Assembly: GCF_037975245.1 (NCBI RefSeq)
Contig: NC_092576.1
Location: 35,132,611 to 35,196,610, forward strand
Length of the DNA: 64,000 nucleotides
Origin: Apostichopus japonicus
Lineage: Eukaryota; Echinodermata; Holothuroidea; Aspidochirotida; Stichopodidae
Direction: 5' to 3'
A program made the translations under genes and the position numbers. How positions within the stretch are numbered: the first letter of the stretch is position 1; each line of letters opens with the position of its first letter. Under the pieces are notes generated by a model. It was not told where the DNA came from. It searched no databases and saw nothing but the letters and a program-made list of their open reading frames with translations. Of the stretch, positions 38,000 to 49,818 are shown piece by piece.

Positions 38000-40900
38000 T
38001 TCGGCATTTATTTCAGCATATGTTTTCATTTTTGGAGCGGTCATTCTCGGGGTGGATGGTCGGGGATCTAAGAGTTGGGGTGGGGGGTGGGTGGTGAGAC
38101 GACTAAACTGAATATACTCAAATAATCCATATTTTAGCTTCAAGTTTTATCCATATCCGTAGTTTGTTATGCTAAACGTATATAGCAACTGTTGAGAAAG
38201 CAATCTTAGCGTCATTACATTTCGTTTTTCTTTTCATAGGACCTATTTTTCAAACACAAGTACATTTTCAGTGTGTTATTATGTCGAGATAATATCTTTT
38301 ACTTTCGGAGAATATAATTCAGTATCCCACGCAGTGTACAGTAGCCGTCGATATATGTCAGTCGAGAAAAAGGGGGAACATAAAGTGGAAAAAGAAAGAG
38401 GGAGATATCAGTATACGTTTCCTTGTCAAAGAAATGTTTAACTTCGTTATTAAACTAAGTTTCCTTCCTTAACGATTTGCGGTAACAAGCACTCATCACC
38501 ACATCGACATCCCCCTTCAAGTAACAAGTGTCCATCTTAAGTGCCTCCGTGGAAGGTAAGTTTAAATTGGATGTTCACATAATAAATGTTTTACTTTTAC
38601 TAACGATATGTTAATATGCGCTCATAAGTGTGCTGAAACAATGAGAGGATTTATGTGTGAACGTTTTTCACTCACATCTCCACCGTATGAGTCTTAAATT
38701 TTAGGAATTTGGTCTATCGGAATAAACGTTTTGTTGCACAAATAACAACAAGAGAAAAAATCCTAAGGGAGTAAAATGTTGGTAGGTTTTGTAAAGACAT
38801 GCATTTAAAAGAAGATAATCGTCAGCATTCCACTGGCGATAGTTATTAAAATTGTCAGCAATCCATCTCATCAAGCGCTTGCTCAGCTACAACCATGTCT
38901 CGTCACAGTCGTTTGATTTGAAAAAGTTAACTGCTATTTCTACTAATATCATTGTTTGTGCATGAATATATATATTGTGCGTTCTGTTATCATGTTTAGT
39001 AGACTATAGTAAAACAAATTGTCATGTTATTTTCCACTCTGATCTTAAATTGATTAATATTGTCAAGCAAACATTGTTGTTATTCACATATTTTCATCAT
39101 AACGAATAGACTTCTAACGAAAGTAAAAGTACAGGTTGAATAACAACAATAGATCAACATCAATTGAATACTTCCTTTTCATTGGAATTCAATTGTAGTT
39201 TTAAGTAATGCAGCGGGCATTGTTGTCCGTTTGTTATTTTGTATTCAACTGAAACCGTTTGAAAGCAAATAACAGTGTTTTGAACAACACTACAACTGTA
39301 ACAGTTTACTTCAAACATCGTCATTGAATCTAATTTGAATTAAACGTTATGAAAACGTTAAATACAAGAAATAATAAAATAAAATGAGAAGATCCATCTT
39401 CCTTTCGTATTTGCAGTCAATGTAACATCTAATTTAGCCGGAAATTTATTTATTCCCACATTTAAACCATATCTCACAAACGTGTTTTTTATATTCTATA
39501 TATTTTTGCTTGTATGTGATTTATTGTTAACGTTAAACTATTTGCTCATCAGTCCAGTTCTGAGGTTTGTTATAGCCAATGCTCTTCAGTTTAGATTTAC
39601 ATTTTTCACAATGCTTTTATATATTTGTCCTAGACATTTTGGTAAGATATTGGAAAGTGTCCATAGCTATCAATTTACATGCACAATATTCTCCTATGGC
39701 ATTAATATCATCCTCGACCCAAAAGACAATTGAAACTATTTGCATTCGTAATCAACACATTTAGACTGAACAAATTTGCGTTTACAAAGGCTATTCCGGG
39801 AAAACAAAACGTTAATCATTTAAAAAAAACTAACGAGATACACAATTTCAAGCAAACTCAGTCGAAGATGATGAAAATCTGGTTGCTATCCCTTGCAGAA
39901 GGCTTTGTCAAAGTGTCGTGTATTTCTAGTAGGCCTATATATTTTCCCTTAAGGATGACTGCAGGTGGAGCCGTGGCGCCGATATCTCATACCCAGAGAA
40001 AAAACATCTAGTTATTTAAATGATATAAAACTATTTATTTTCATTAAAAATATTTAGTCAAAATGCCGTTTTTATCCTTTTGTTTTATAATCATGACGCA
40101 TAGCTAGACATGCTCTCTTAGTCTTCGTATATGAAGAGCAAATGAAACGCAACACAAGAGCAGTTGATTCCAATATGTATTGAATAACCTATATATTGGT
40201 TATCCAAAATATATTGGTTATCCAATACATATTGGTTAGTCATTTGATATAGTATAGTTTGCGATAAGTTGAATAATTTTATCAGCTACTTTTATTGCCT
40301 GGTATAGTTGCTTATTGACACACTTTGAAACCGTTGTCAGTAAAGATGGGTCCTTAATTCTTTAAAAAAGGATAAAAATAATCTAAATAATAGAAAAACA
40401 ACATCAAACAGCAACAGAAAACAACATGAAAGCCATGGTACGAAATTTATCTGATACACTTTCGTTTTGTGGCAGAAGGAAGAACAGTTTAGCACTGTTA
40501 TATATATACTGAATGCAACTTACATCAAGATATTCTCTATATGATTCTTCTTGAAAAGTAATAATGTTTCTATAAATAATGTCAATCATATAATAATATT
40601 TTCTGATAATTTACACTAGCTAGTGTTTAATATCCATTACAGAATTCAAATGGCATTATTTAATTTATTAAAGAACACTTTTCCTCAAACCATGTTGACT
40701 CCTGTCTATATCCGATGTATTACGTACTGACAGCTTCTAAATCGTTGGCTTTTCCAGGAAGTTTCTCTGAAACTAATGTTCGTGGAAGATAATGAAACAT
40801 TAACATCATATATCCCCTTTCACATTAACGATGCTTGATTACCTTAACGTTGGTTTTTATCTACCATTTAGTCTGTTATCATTTTCGTCGATTGTTGTCA
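38000..40900. other. Intergenic, little recognised
   Basis: AT-rich, with a G-rich tract at 38050-38095 and a short repeated TATTGGTTATCCAA motif at 40190-40240. No supported gene; a hydrophobic 83-codon frame at 39482 has no start context or family pattern. Confidence 0.4.
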
Positions 40901-40942
40901 CGCACACACTCTTAAAACATCCGGATCAAATTTGATTCATTC

Positions 40943-41160
40943 CGGATCAAATTTGATCCGGTTTCCGGATCCCAGGGGCACCGACCCCGTCCGGATGAAA
41001 ATGACCCGGATTTCCGGATCAAAGAACATTGACCCCATTCCGGATCAAATTTGATCCGGCTTCCGGATCCCAGGGGCACCGATCCCGCCCGGATCAAAAT
41101 GATCCGGATTTCCGGATCAAAAAAACAATGACCCCATTCCGGATAAATTTGATCCTGTTT
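40943..41160. repeat. 98-bp tandem repeat of CCGGATC palindromes
   Basis: Two full units and a partial third, each with the 20-bp palindrome CCGGATCAAATTTGATCCGG and TTCCGGATCCCAGGGGCACC. Confidence 0.9.
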
Positions 41161-42390
41161 CCGTTTCAAGGGTTCTTACGTTCTGGATATGTTATGAATA
41201 AGAAACAACATACAAATCTGAAAATAACTTGGCCATGTCTTTATTCTTTTTAACAACTTCGTTAACAAACAACGTCAACTATTTCTACTTACAGAAAGAG
41301 GTTGATATGGGGGTTACAATACTGATGAACAAAAGCGGAAATGGAAAAGTGGATGGAATGCGAGAGTTTTATCAAGGCAGCAAAAGTGTATACTATTTTT
41401 AGTTATATCCCTGCTATATATGTGACTCGTGACTTGTTGTGGCAATTTATGTGTAACTTTTTGCTTTCAAAATCTTTATTTTCTAACTAGAAGCATGTCT
41501 TATGCTTTAAAATCTCCACTAAAGATATCCTACAATAGGTTCAAATATTAGAATGTGCTTAAAAGAGATCATCTCCTGCTAACTTTAACCTTTGAAATCT
41601 ACATATTGCCGGAAAATGAACAATTCTGAAAAATGCTACTCCACCAGCCTCTCAACGAATGGTCTTACATTATTTACCAAATAATGTTACTTTGATATAT
41701 GTTGGTTTGTTACGAATAACTTAGTACTATAGAATGACACAACTTTGATATTGTACAACTTAACAATAGGTAAGACTTTAAATTGCATGCACAAAACTTT
41801 GTTACATACAGCAGAAATGATAGAGATGTGATTTGTCATGGGAATAAGAAAATGTTTGTAAAAATAATTTTCTTACTATGTTTACCTCTGCAAAATTTTA
41901 TTAAATATTAATTGCATCGAATGTTCTATGTATTAAAATAAATGAAAATACTTCGAAAACTTAAGTATTTCACTGAACCACCAACATGTTTGGAAATGGA
42001 CAAGTGCTTGCATAATCACGTATGAATGCTTGATGATGTTTCTCTTGTTACTTTGAGTGGCATAGGCAGATTTGAGTTGGGGGAGATGGTGGGGGCAGGT
42101 TAAGTACCAATGCATCACTCACTCTTTATACTAGAAATAACACCATCCCTCTATTCACCTCTTTAAAATCTGAACAGCTCACACATAACAATGAGGAATT
42201 TGTGCAATTCAATTATGCAACCGGCTCACCCGAACTATTCCAGTGCAATTTGACTTGTCAATATTGAACATTAGTGGACAAACTGAACTCAAACTATGAA
42301 TAAATTTGTTATCTAAGATAATGTGATATCCATTAATACCATGACGGGTAAGAGAAAGGTGATGATTACTCAGTCTTCTGGTTCAAAAAG

Positions 42391-42465
42391 TTCTCAAAAA
42401 GTCCCAGGTAGTATCATTCTATTTCAGTTCTCAAAAAGTCCCAGGTAGTATCATTCTATTTCAAG
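42391..42465. repeat. 37-bp direct duplication
   Basis: TTCTCAAAAAGTCCCAGGTA and the next 17 bases occur twice head to tail with no spacer, an apparently recent duplication. Confidence 0.9.
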
Positions 42466-42747
42466 TATCAAGCATTTTAAAACATATGTCAACTGTCTGC
42501 AGAAGTCATTGCAAGGTAGCCCCCTTTTTTCAACTCTACTAAACACCTGCTCTGGTTGCTCTCTTGGTCCTCATGCCAAAACGAAAGGCCGTGGCTGTTG
42601 AACTTTATCAAGGACAGATGGTATGTTTGTGCCAATCTATTGAAAAGATATATGAGAAATTACACATTTTTGTTTTCAAATTGCAACATTCTGACATACA
42701 AGGATACAACCATACATTGCCACAATTTTGAAATTTTGCAACCAGCT

Positions 42748-42856
42748 CCTCATCATCATCATCACCAACACCACCATCATCATCAATACCACCATCATCA
42801 TCACCACCACCACCATCTTCACTATCATCATCACCACCACCATCACCAACACCATG
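42748..42856. repeat. (CAT)n/(CAC)n microsatellite
   Basis: About 110 bp of CAT and CAC triplets. The histidine-rich plus-strand frame and Asp/Gly-rich minus-strand frame across it are low-complexity artefacts. Confidence 0.92.
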
Positions 42857-43148
42857 CATCATTATCATTGTGATTCTCAATCATTTCATAACCGTTAGGT
42901 CATTCTCTCTGAGAAACATATATGATTTTAAGAATGTGAGGCAACCTTCGTTAACTTAAAGTACTAAAAATAGTAGAGTCATAAAAGAAAGAGAAAAAGC
43001 AGATTTGCATGATTTTGAAGCTCAGTAAAATTGCAATCAACCTAACAGGTACCCAAGGAAAGGCTAGAAAAGGACCAGCAAAACACTCATACCATACTCT
43101 TATGGCCCAATTAACGTTGATATATAATGTGTAGCCTACAACATGGCA

Positions 43149-43312
43149 TTATTCACTCTTCTTAAGTCTTACAGCAACAGTAAGCTTTTGGCACTTTAGT
43201 TCGGGTTCCTGTTCGCCAAGTGACTGAGCTAGAATAGCACATGTAGTGAGTAAAACTCTTACCATGTCATCTGTTGTGTATTTTCTGAGAGAATATCTCC
43301 CACAGAACTCTT
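43149..43312 (-). CDS. Putative element gene, exon 3
   Basis: 164 nt including the stop. Starts EEFCGRYSLRKYTTDDM and ends KKSE. Acceptor CAATAAG has a poor pyrimidine tract. Confidence 0.38.
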
Positions 43313-45011
43313 CTTATTGTCTCTGATATTAAAGGCTCTGTGATACTCCAGTTTCCAGACACGTTACCACCGCTGAAATAACACACTCCTCTGCATCATC
43401 TGTGAAGAACAATCATTGATATCGTTTTAAGCAACAAAAGTAACTAGATGCAAAAACTACATGAATGAATGAATGGATGGATGGATGGATGTATTGATGG
43501 ATGGATGGATGGATGGATGGATAAATAAATAAATTTAATTTACCTGATATCAATTTCAAATCTGTTGTGTCAACCAGCTTTGAAGGTTTATGAGGGTCGC
43601 AAACAGACTTCTTTGTCTTATTTTGGTCCTTTCTCCTCACGTATCGCAGTCGGTTTTCCAGGTTGACTGTTGCTTCATGGCGACCTGTGCCAGCACAAAA
43701 CTAGACTTCCTGAAATTTAGCAAAGACAACATATGATAGCAAAATGTTACTTCTCTAAAAATTTATTGTAGTAATACCTCCATGAAAGTTCATTTCTGCA
43801 TTTTTTTTTTATCTGCAGACCTCATGCAATTAAGAGCCTATTCTTATCACAAGCCATACTGTACAGCACCCACTTTTGCACACAGTATGGTATATGAACA
43901 CAATTTGAAAAGACCTGTATTTGGCCAATTTTTCCTTACCTTATTTTGCATTTTAAAACATATTGCCATAAATGAAGTTTACAGAACGTTTCAATACGGA
44001 TCTCAGATCTTTATGATCTATTTCCATGAACAGTATAAGAATTCAGAGAAGTTTCTGCATACCATTTAGTGTGTTCTTTTACCCCTCTTTTTGCCATTAC
44101 TAGGCAAGACCATAAGCAACTTTATGCAAAGGTGTATCGGTATAAGCATTAACATAAAGCAGCATACCTGCTCGGTATAACCGGGTATACCTGAAATATT
44201 CGCGGAATCGCTACTTCAAGCGTCGACTGTATTATTACACAATACCATGAACCTATGGACACTAGCCTACAAATGTATTTGCGATTTAATGATGACTTTA
44301 CCATCTCTGTTTTTTTCTTTTGCAGAAACTTATTTAAATATTGATTAAAAAAAAAAGTACGAAAAATCAGTGTTGTTTTCATTTCAACGCAAAAGTACAG
44401 TTCAGTACACTCCACTACTGGGCCCAGTCCAACCACAACACTACAGTAGCATATAGGCTTATGCCTTATTTGTAAATGATCACCTTATATAGAACATACT
44501 GTACAGGGAAAGACTGATTCCCACTGGAGGCAAGTCTTACATTACCTAAATCTAAATTACCAGGAACCCTTATTAGGCCTTGCCTGCCTTACTTATGTCA
44601 TTCAATTTATTTGGTTATCGAAAAATGACAATCCACTTTGTGGTGAAGTAGCAACTGAACATTAGAACCCACTAATAGGCCACTATACAGTAATACTGTT
44701 TGCTCTGTAGCACCATAGAGGCTTCACAATAGTACTGCATACTGTTGTGTGTAGGCATGTACAGTACTGTAGTATACTGTACAGTACAGTCAATCAAAAA
44801 CCACCACACGCTACACACTATAGTGCACACTGTATAACGCTAGGCCAGAGTAAACCCGTCACGGAGTGAGCATAGCTTCTTCAAATCACTAAATTTATTG
44901 CGTATGATTAACACAACAAACGAAATGGAAAGTGCCTAATAACTCACCTTTGAAATTCTTGACGTACTTCTCCAATCCCCATTGAAGTAATTTTGCTCTT
45001 ACGAGATCCAT
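43149..45011 (-). CDS. Putative small spliced gene inside the 4.4-kb element (SAM-like start)
   Basis: Three exons join in phase: 44948-45011, 43544-43684 and 43149-43312, for 122 residues. Exon 1 begins MDLVRAKLLQWGLEKYVKNF, like the first helices of a sterile alpha motif (SAM) domain, donor GTGAGT. Exon 2 is basic (RRKDQNKTKKSVC), acceptor GGCACAG, donor GTAAAT. Exon 3 encodes YTTDDMVRVLLTTCAILAQS and ends at TAA, though its acceptor is weak. A missing exon holding the rest of the SAM domain is possible. Not recognised as a known transposase. Confidence 0.4.
43463..43534. repeat. (GGAT)n/(AAAT)n microsatellite
   Basis: ATGGATGG tetranucleotide run followed by AAATAAAT, just after putative exon 2. 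Confidence 0.92.
43544..43684 (-). CDS. Putative element gene, exon 2
   Basis: 141 nt between GGCACAG and GTAAAT, phase 1-1. Encodes RHEATVNLENRLRYVRRKDQ followed by a lysine-rich stretch and VDTTDLKLIS. Confidence 0.45.
44948..45011 (-). CDS. Putative element gene, exon 1
   Basis: ATG at 45011, 21 codons, donor GTGAGT, phase 1. The open frame extends further upstream to 45080, so translation may begin there instead. Confidence 0.42.
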
Positions 45012-45299
45012 AAGAGCATTTCGTGAGTGCAAAGTTTGGAAAAGATGGCTACGAGTAGCGTTCGAGCGCTGCAAGCACAATCAAAGCTTATGTCACATGA
45101 TGTACATCAGCCAATAGCATCAAGCGCTACGTTCTGATCAGGAACGGTACAAAGGAATGATACCATGCCTAATGAAATTGAATCGGGAATGGTTGAATTT
45201 TATCCGGGAATGGATTAAACTTATCCTGAAAAGGATGAAACTATTTTTATCCGGAATCCGGGTCACAAAAGTGACCCGGAAAAATTAAGAGTGCAGGTT

Positions 45300-46120
45300 A
45301 CAGAACTTTGCAAATATATTCAGGTTTACATCATGTTATGTACCTTTCTAACAAAGTTTTACTTCCCTTCAGCTGCTTACGCATATTCCTGGTTCAGATA
45401 AGTTTGAGATCTTGGTACATTTCTAATATCAGGTCATATTGGCAATTTATATGTATAATCGTACCATTCATAGAGTTCCTGCTTGCTTTGAAATCAATAT
45501 TGGTAACCACCAAAATACGTAGAAATAAACACTATGATGATTAGTATAACTTTCAGGACGATAAGTTTGGTATCCTTAAGCTTTGTAAGAGAGTTTATTT
45601 TCAGTCTTTACTGAATCTAAGAAATATGGCAACTAAAAATATGTTAAGGATTGTATCTGTGCTGCAAGTATAACGCTGATACAGAACGCATTGCAAATCT
45701 GTGCATATTTTGCTAAATAAGGGTTAATCGACGGACGGAACATCGAGTTATAATTGGAAGCGAGTGCATTCATATACCCCGTGAATTGCAGCTACAAGAA
45801 ATAATATTAAAGGCATGAACACTTTTTTTTTTCTGATGCCAGCATAGCTAAATGAAGGTTATCATTCTTGTTTGAACCGTATGTTATGTTTACTCCAGAC
45901 TGAAAGTTTGCTTTCTCATAAATTTTTGTCATCATTTTAAACAAGGGTTGTTGTCACCGATAGGCTTGTTGGCATAACATGGTTCTTGATCAGACCGTTA
46001 ACGTTACCCAGGCAGCTGGGATAAAGCTTGTCGAAATACTGTTTGGTTTAGCTATTGGTTGCAGGAAACATCATTTCGACTAGCTTATTCCCAGGTGCCT
46101 GATATATAAATACATACTTG
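45300..46120. other. Intergenic, nothing recognised
   Basis: AT-rich sequence without a recognisable gene or repeat. Confidence 0.4.
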
Positions 46121-46124
46121 AAAT

Positions 46125-46290
46125 TGTAGTGAGTTGGAAAATACATAACAGTGAAAACACTTCCAGCCTCCACCGGGATACGAACTTGGACCTCCCTCTT
46201 TAAATGCGGACACCCTAACTAACTAGACTATGTATGTTGATTGAATGTAGAGAGGTTAGAAAGCGGTAAGGAATATTGTCATATCAATGT
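46125..46290 (-). mobile_element. tRNA-derived SINE copy 3
   Basis: Minus-strand copy of the family at 32465-32800 and 49010-49540: AGTTAGTTAGGGTGTCCGC, a diverged B-box and the 3' part with CACTGTTATGTATTTTCCAA. Confidence 0.7.
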
Positions 46291-46299
46291 TACTCTTTA

Positions 46300-47790
46300 C
46301 TCGGTAAACAAGTTCAGACTGACTAAAGTTACTTTTTTCGAATCCTATTTTCCAAGGTATTTGCACTTCATAGAATGATCAATGCTTCCGTGTAATAATT
46401 GAGGATAGTTTCAGATTTCATGTTTCACTTTTTTTTATGGCAGGCGTTTAAGCCGAAAGAGGAAATAAGAGGAAGTTCATAACATTTTAAGCTCGTATTT
46501 TATCATAATTTATTGGTCATTAATAACGACGGTCGCTAAGTTTAAGACATGCCGTTAAAGAGCATTGCAGTGAATGCTCACAACAAATCGAAATCGATTG
46601 TGCTCTAATGATATTAGTTGACAAGGGAGACTAAAATATCGATATTTTTGGGGGAATACAGAAGAGACAAAGGGTCGTTGCCATTGCAAAATGAAAATAA
46701 ATGAATCACGCTCAAAACTCACTACATATAAAATATATTTTTAATCATATTAGCTTACAGTTTGCATGAACATTCGAGTACCACTTGAAGGGTAAGGAAT
46801 GACAAACACAGTAATTAAAATATAATTTTTAACGTTAACACTTTGGTGCTGATAACGCAAACGACGAAAAGAAGCTGAATTGTATCGCTCTCACATCAAT
46901 TAGATCGAGACAAATTGTGTAACGTTAATGTAATGAAAACAGTCGGACAATTTATTTTAAGTTGTATGTGTTAGAGTTCGATGAACTTTTTACAATAATG
47001 TGACCAATGTGATGAATGACACTTTAACACTAGGAAACTGGTTAATAATTTATACATATCATATGCTTCTTCTTTGAAATTGGTCTGACCATTGACCTCG
47101 AAAATAACTAAAATACGTTGAACTTAAAACGTATAATTCAATAAGGTGTTTTAAACCTATTGTTTTATAATTTGAAGAGTTCGCGGTTCCCTTTTGTGTT
47201 ATTGGGGCCTTTTTCAGCAATTGTTAGCAGTGAAATGAAAAGTACAAAGTGTAACACAACAAAAGAATGACGCTTGATAACAGTGAGTGGCAAATAAACC
47301 ATGACTATACAGGAAGCGGATTAAGGAGCAAAGAATATGAAGAACGGATTACATAAGTGTGTGAAACTGGTAGTTGTAGGGGTCCCATTTCTTTGCTGAG
47401 ACCGGTAATGTGAGACTTAACACGAAATATACAATCAATATCTTTTCGTTGACGTTCATTTGCAGATTTGAAGATTGAACCAATTAAAATACATTTAAGG
47501 TTCTGAGAGAATGTCTATCAGTGAAGTTTTGAAATTTTAGGAAAAGGAGAATCTAGCATAATTATCACGAATATATATGTTTGTTGTTGTGATTCTCAAA
47601 ACGTAATCGGAATCGAAAGCCTCTTCCACCTACAAAATTGCCCTCTTTTACAACAGAACACAGTAAAATATGTAAATGGCATTCCTAGAATCACAAGAGA
47701 GGGAAGGGGGTCTTATATCATAGTCAACATGAGAATTTTAACCTCAGTGGTAATACGGGGGGATATTTGGCACCGAGGTTTTTCAGCAAC
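46300..47790. other. Intergenic, nothing recognised
   Basis: AT-rich. If the Penelope relic kept a GIY-YIG endonuclease it would lie here, but I see no such motif. Confidence 0.4.
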
Positions 47791-47799
47791 GGAAATTAC

Positions 47800-48965
47800 C
47801 TGCGGTGGTGGAAACTGGGTGAGGAAGTCTGGAGGAAGCGAGTAGAAATCTTAACAGTTAAAATACATACCCGGTGTTCATAATCACGTGGGTGGGAGCA
47901 ACTGCGTTTAAGTCTAAGGCGTTGGCTGTAAACAACTCTTGAGATTATGCGGGTGAAAAATATTAAAGTGTCAATACATATGAATATATATGGGCTTATA
48001 ATAGACCGAAGTGGTTTCGGATATGATATCCAACTTGACCAAAACATCTAGAAATAATAATGGGTGTTTACAAACTTCGACAAATTATTGTTATCATAAA
48101 AAGAATTAACATGTTCAAATAAAGACTTAAGAGAATCTTTACCATGTGTCCAGAAAAAAATAAATACCGTCAATGTATCTATATTACTGTGATGGCTTTA
48201 GGGGAGAAGTGGATAATATCTCCTGGTCCAATTCGTTTATAAATATGTTGACGTAACATGGTGCCATAGTGACCATAGCGGTACCTTTGATTTGGAGGTA
48301 TTCTTTCTCATTAAAAGAGAAATAATTATTACTTAAAATGAAAAATGTAAAATATGACCAAGATCATCAGATAAAGTCAGGTTGGTGGCATTCTCACGAA
48401 GAAAATCTGGACAAACGATAATTCCTTCATTATGAGGAATATTGGTGTATAAAGTAGATACGTCAATAGTCACAAGTAAGGAATTACTCGGTAATGCCTG
48501 ACTATTGTTACGGATTCTCACAAAATGTGTAGTGTCCTGTACATAAGAAGGAATATGGTCTATGTATCCCGAAAGATGCTAACTAAGACTACCAATTCCT
48601 GAAATATTAGGTCGACAAATAGGGAGTACTTTGAGTGTCCTGGCTAGTTTACAGATGTCTGAACGGCGGATATACTCATGGTCAGAAGGGGTAACTCCGG
48701 GTAGTGTTAGGAAGTGTGTGGACTTAAGGTAAAGTGTAGACATGTTGGAGTTGTAGGTGGAGTTCTACTCTCTTGGTCGCTACGTGTTCAGGTACTGATT
48801 GACACAACTCGTCAATTTTTGGGTGGAAGAGTCTAAAAGGGGCCTCCTGTAATAATTTCAGAGTTACTTAGTTGCTCCTCTGCTTCAAAGATGTATTCGG
48901 AAGTGTTAATAATGTTGGTGGCACCTCCTTTATCCGCTTGTCGAGTCGAGTGGACGTTTGGCATT
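47800..48965 (-). pseudogene. Penelope-like element reverse transcriptase, broken
   Basis: Reading the minus strand from 48965: STRQADKGGATNIINT, then RPNISGIGSL and IDHIPSYVQDTTHF, then VTIDVSTLYTNIPHNEG, then YLQIKGTAMVTMAPCYVN and RYIDGIYFF (the catalytic YIDD box altered to YIDG), then LRLKRSCSHPRDYEHR near 47900. These are ordered blocks of Penelope-type RT. Stops and frameshifts separate them, so the copy is dead. Confidence 0.85.
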
Positions 48966-49009
48966 TTATAAACAAAAACCGTATCAAACAAGGTTTATTA
49001 AAAGGTATA

Positions 49010-49540
49010 CAAGACCTTCTTGACCGGTTTCGAACCTCTGGACATACGACCAGCGACCATGACCTAGTTGTTAGTTATATAAAACGGGAGTCCCGGGTTT
49101 GAATACCGGTAGAGGCTGGAAGTCTTTCAATGTTCTGGATTTTCCAACTCACTACAATTTCCATTATATATATATTCATTTGCCTTTGTCGTTTACATCC
49201 ATTTCATTAACAAAGTCTGCTCAAAGTGTCTCTTTCGAGATCTGGCTTAGGAATCAAAAATGATTTCGAGTTGGTTAGCATCATGTTTGGTATGTAGATT
49301 AAGGCAAATATGTCACCAATACAGAACTGGTATTGTTCGATACAAGTGACAAACGCCTACAGTGGAATTACAACCTTCCTTACCGGTTTTGAGCCTCTGG
49401 ACATACAAACAGCGTCCATAGCCTATTGGTTAGGGTGTCCGCATATATAAAGCGGGAGGCCCGGGTTCGAATCCCGGTAGAGGCTGGAAATGTTTTCACT
49501 GTTCTGGATTTTCCAACTCACTACGATTTCAATTATATAT
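49010..49540 (+). mobile_element. tRNA-derived SINE dimer (copies 4 and 5)
   Basis: Two head-to-tail units of about 359 bp. Each has CCGGTTT(C/T)GA(A/G)CCTCTGG, a tRNA-like A-box half, a B-box (CCGGGTTCGAATCCCGG in the second) and TGTTCTGGATTTTCCAACTC. It lies between the Penelope relic and the start of gene B. Confidence 0.78.
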
Positions 49541-49542
49541 TT

Positions 49543-49650
49543 AAGATATATATATATATATATATATATATTTAGGTTATATACATATACTTAGGTTATA
49601 TACATATATTATATACATATAGGTTATATATATACGCTATATATATATTT
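49543..49650. repeat. TA-rich microsatellite before gene B
   Basis: ATATAT runs with TTAGGTTATATACATATA copies, ending about 55 bases upstream of the gene B ATG. Probably the SINE tail; any TATA box here cannot be told from the repeat. Confidence 0.8.
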
Positions 49651-49703
49651 CATGTGTGAGGGATTTAGTCTTATTTCTGCGATTAATTCATAGAATTACC
49701 AAA

Positions 49704-49818
49704 ATGAAGATTGCCCTGAGTTTATTATTTCTGATGGCGATGACGGAGTATTCCCAACAACAGGACGCCGAGACTAATGACGCAAAGAATGGCCACGATA
49801 TACAGTATCAAACCAATG
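49704..49818 (+). CDS. Gene B exon: start codon and signal peptide
   Basis: ATG at 49704 opens MKIALSLLFLMAMTEYSQQQ, a secretory signal, then an acidic linker. Donor GTAAAG, phase 1 as in gene A. An acceptor-like ATTCATAG ends 10 bases before the ATG, again suggesting an upstream untranslated exon. Confidence 0.86.

Larger units (their letters stand above)
40907..45293. mobile_element. 4.4-kb inverted-repeat element with palindromic subterminal repeats
   Basis: Starts CACTCTTAA and ends TTAAGAGTG. Just inside the left end is a 98-bp tandem unit of palindromes (CCGGATCAAATTTGATCCGG). Just inside the right end are related ATCCGG motifs and a 9-bp hairpin CCGGGTCAC/GTGACCCGG. The terminal repeat is short and no clear target duplication is seen beyond a possible CA, so the limits are provisional. 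It contains a putative spliced gene on the minus strand. Confidence 0.6.

Noticed and set aside
39482-39764. Hydrophobic plus-strand frame
   Set aside because: AT-rich intergenic sequence gives hydrophobic frames by chance; no family, splice or conservation evidence.
42556-42880. Histidine-rich plus-strand frame and Asp/Gly-rich minus-strand frame
   Set aside because: Both depend on the CAT/CAC microsatellite and show no domain or splice support.
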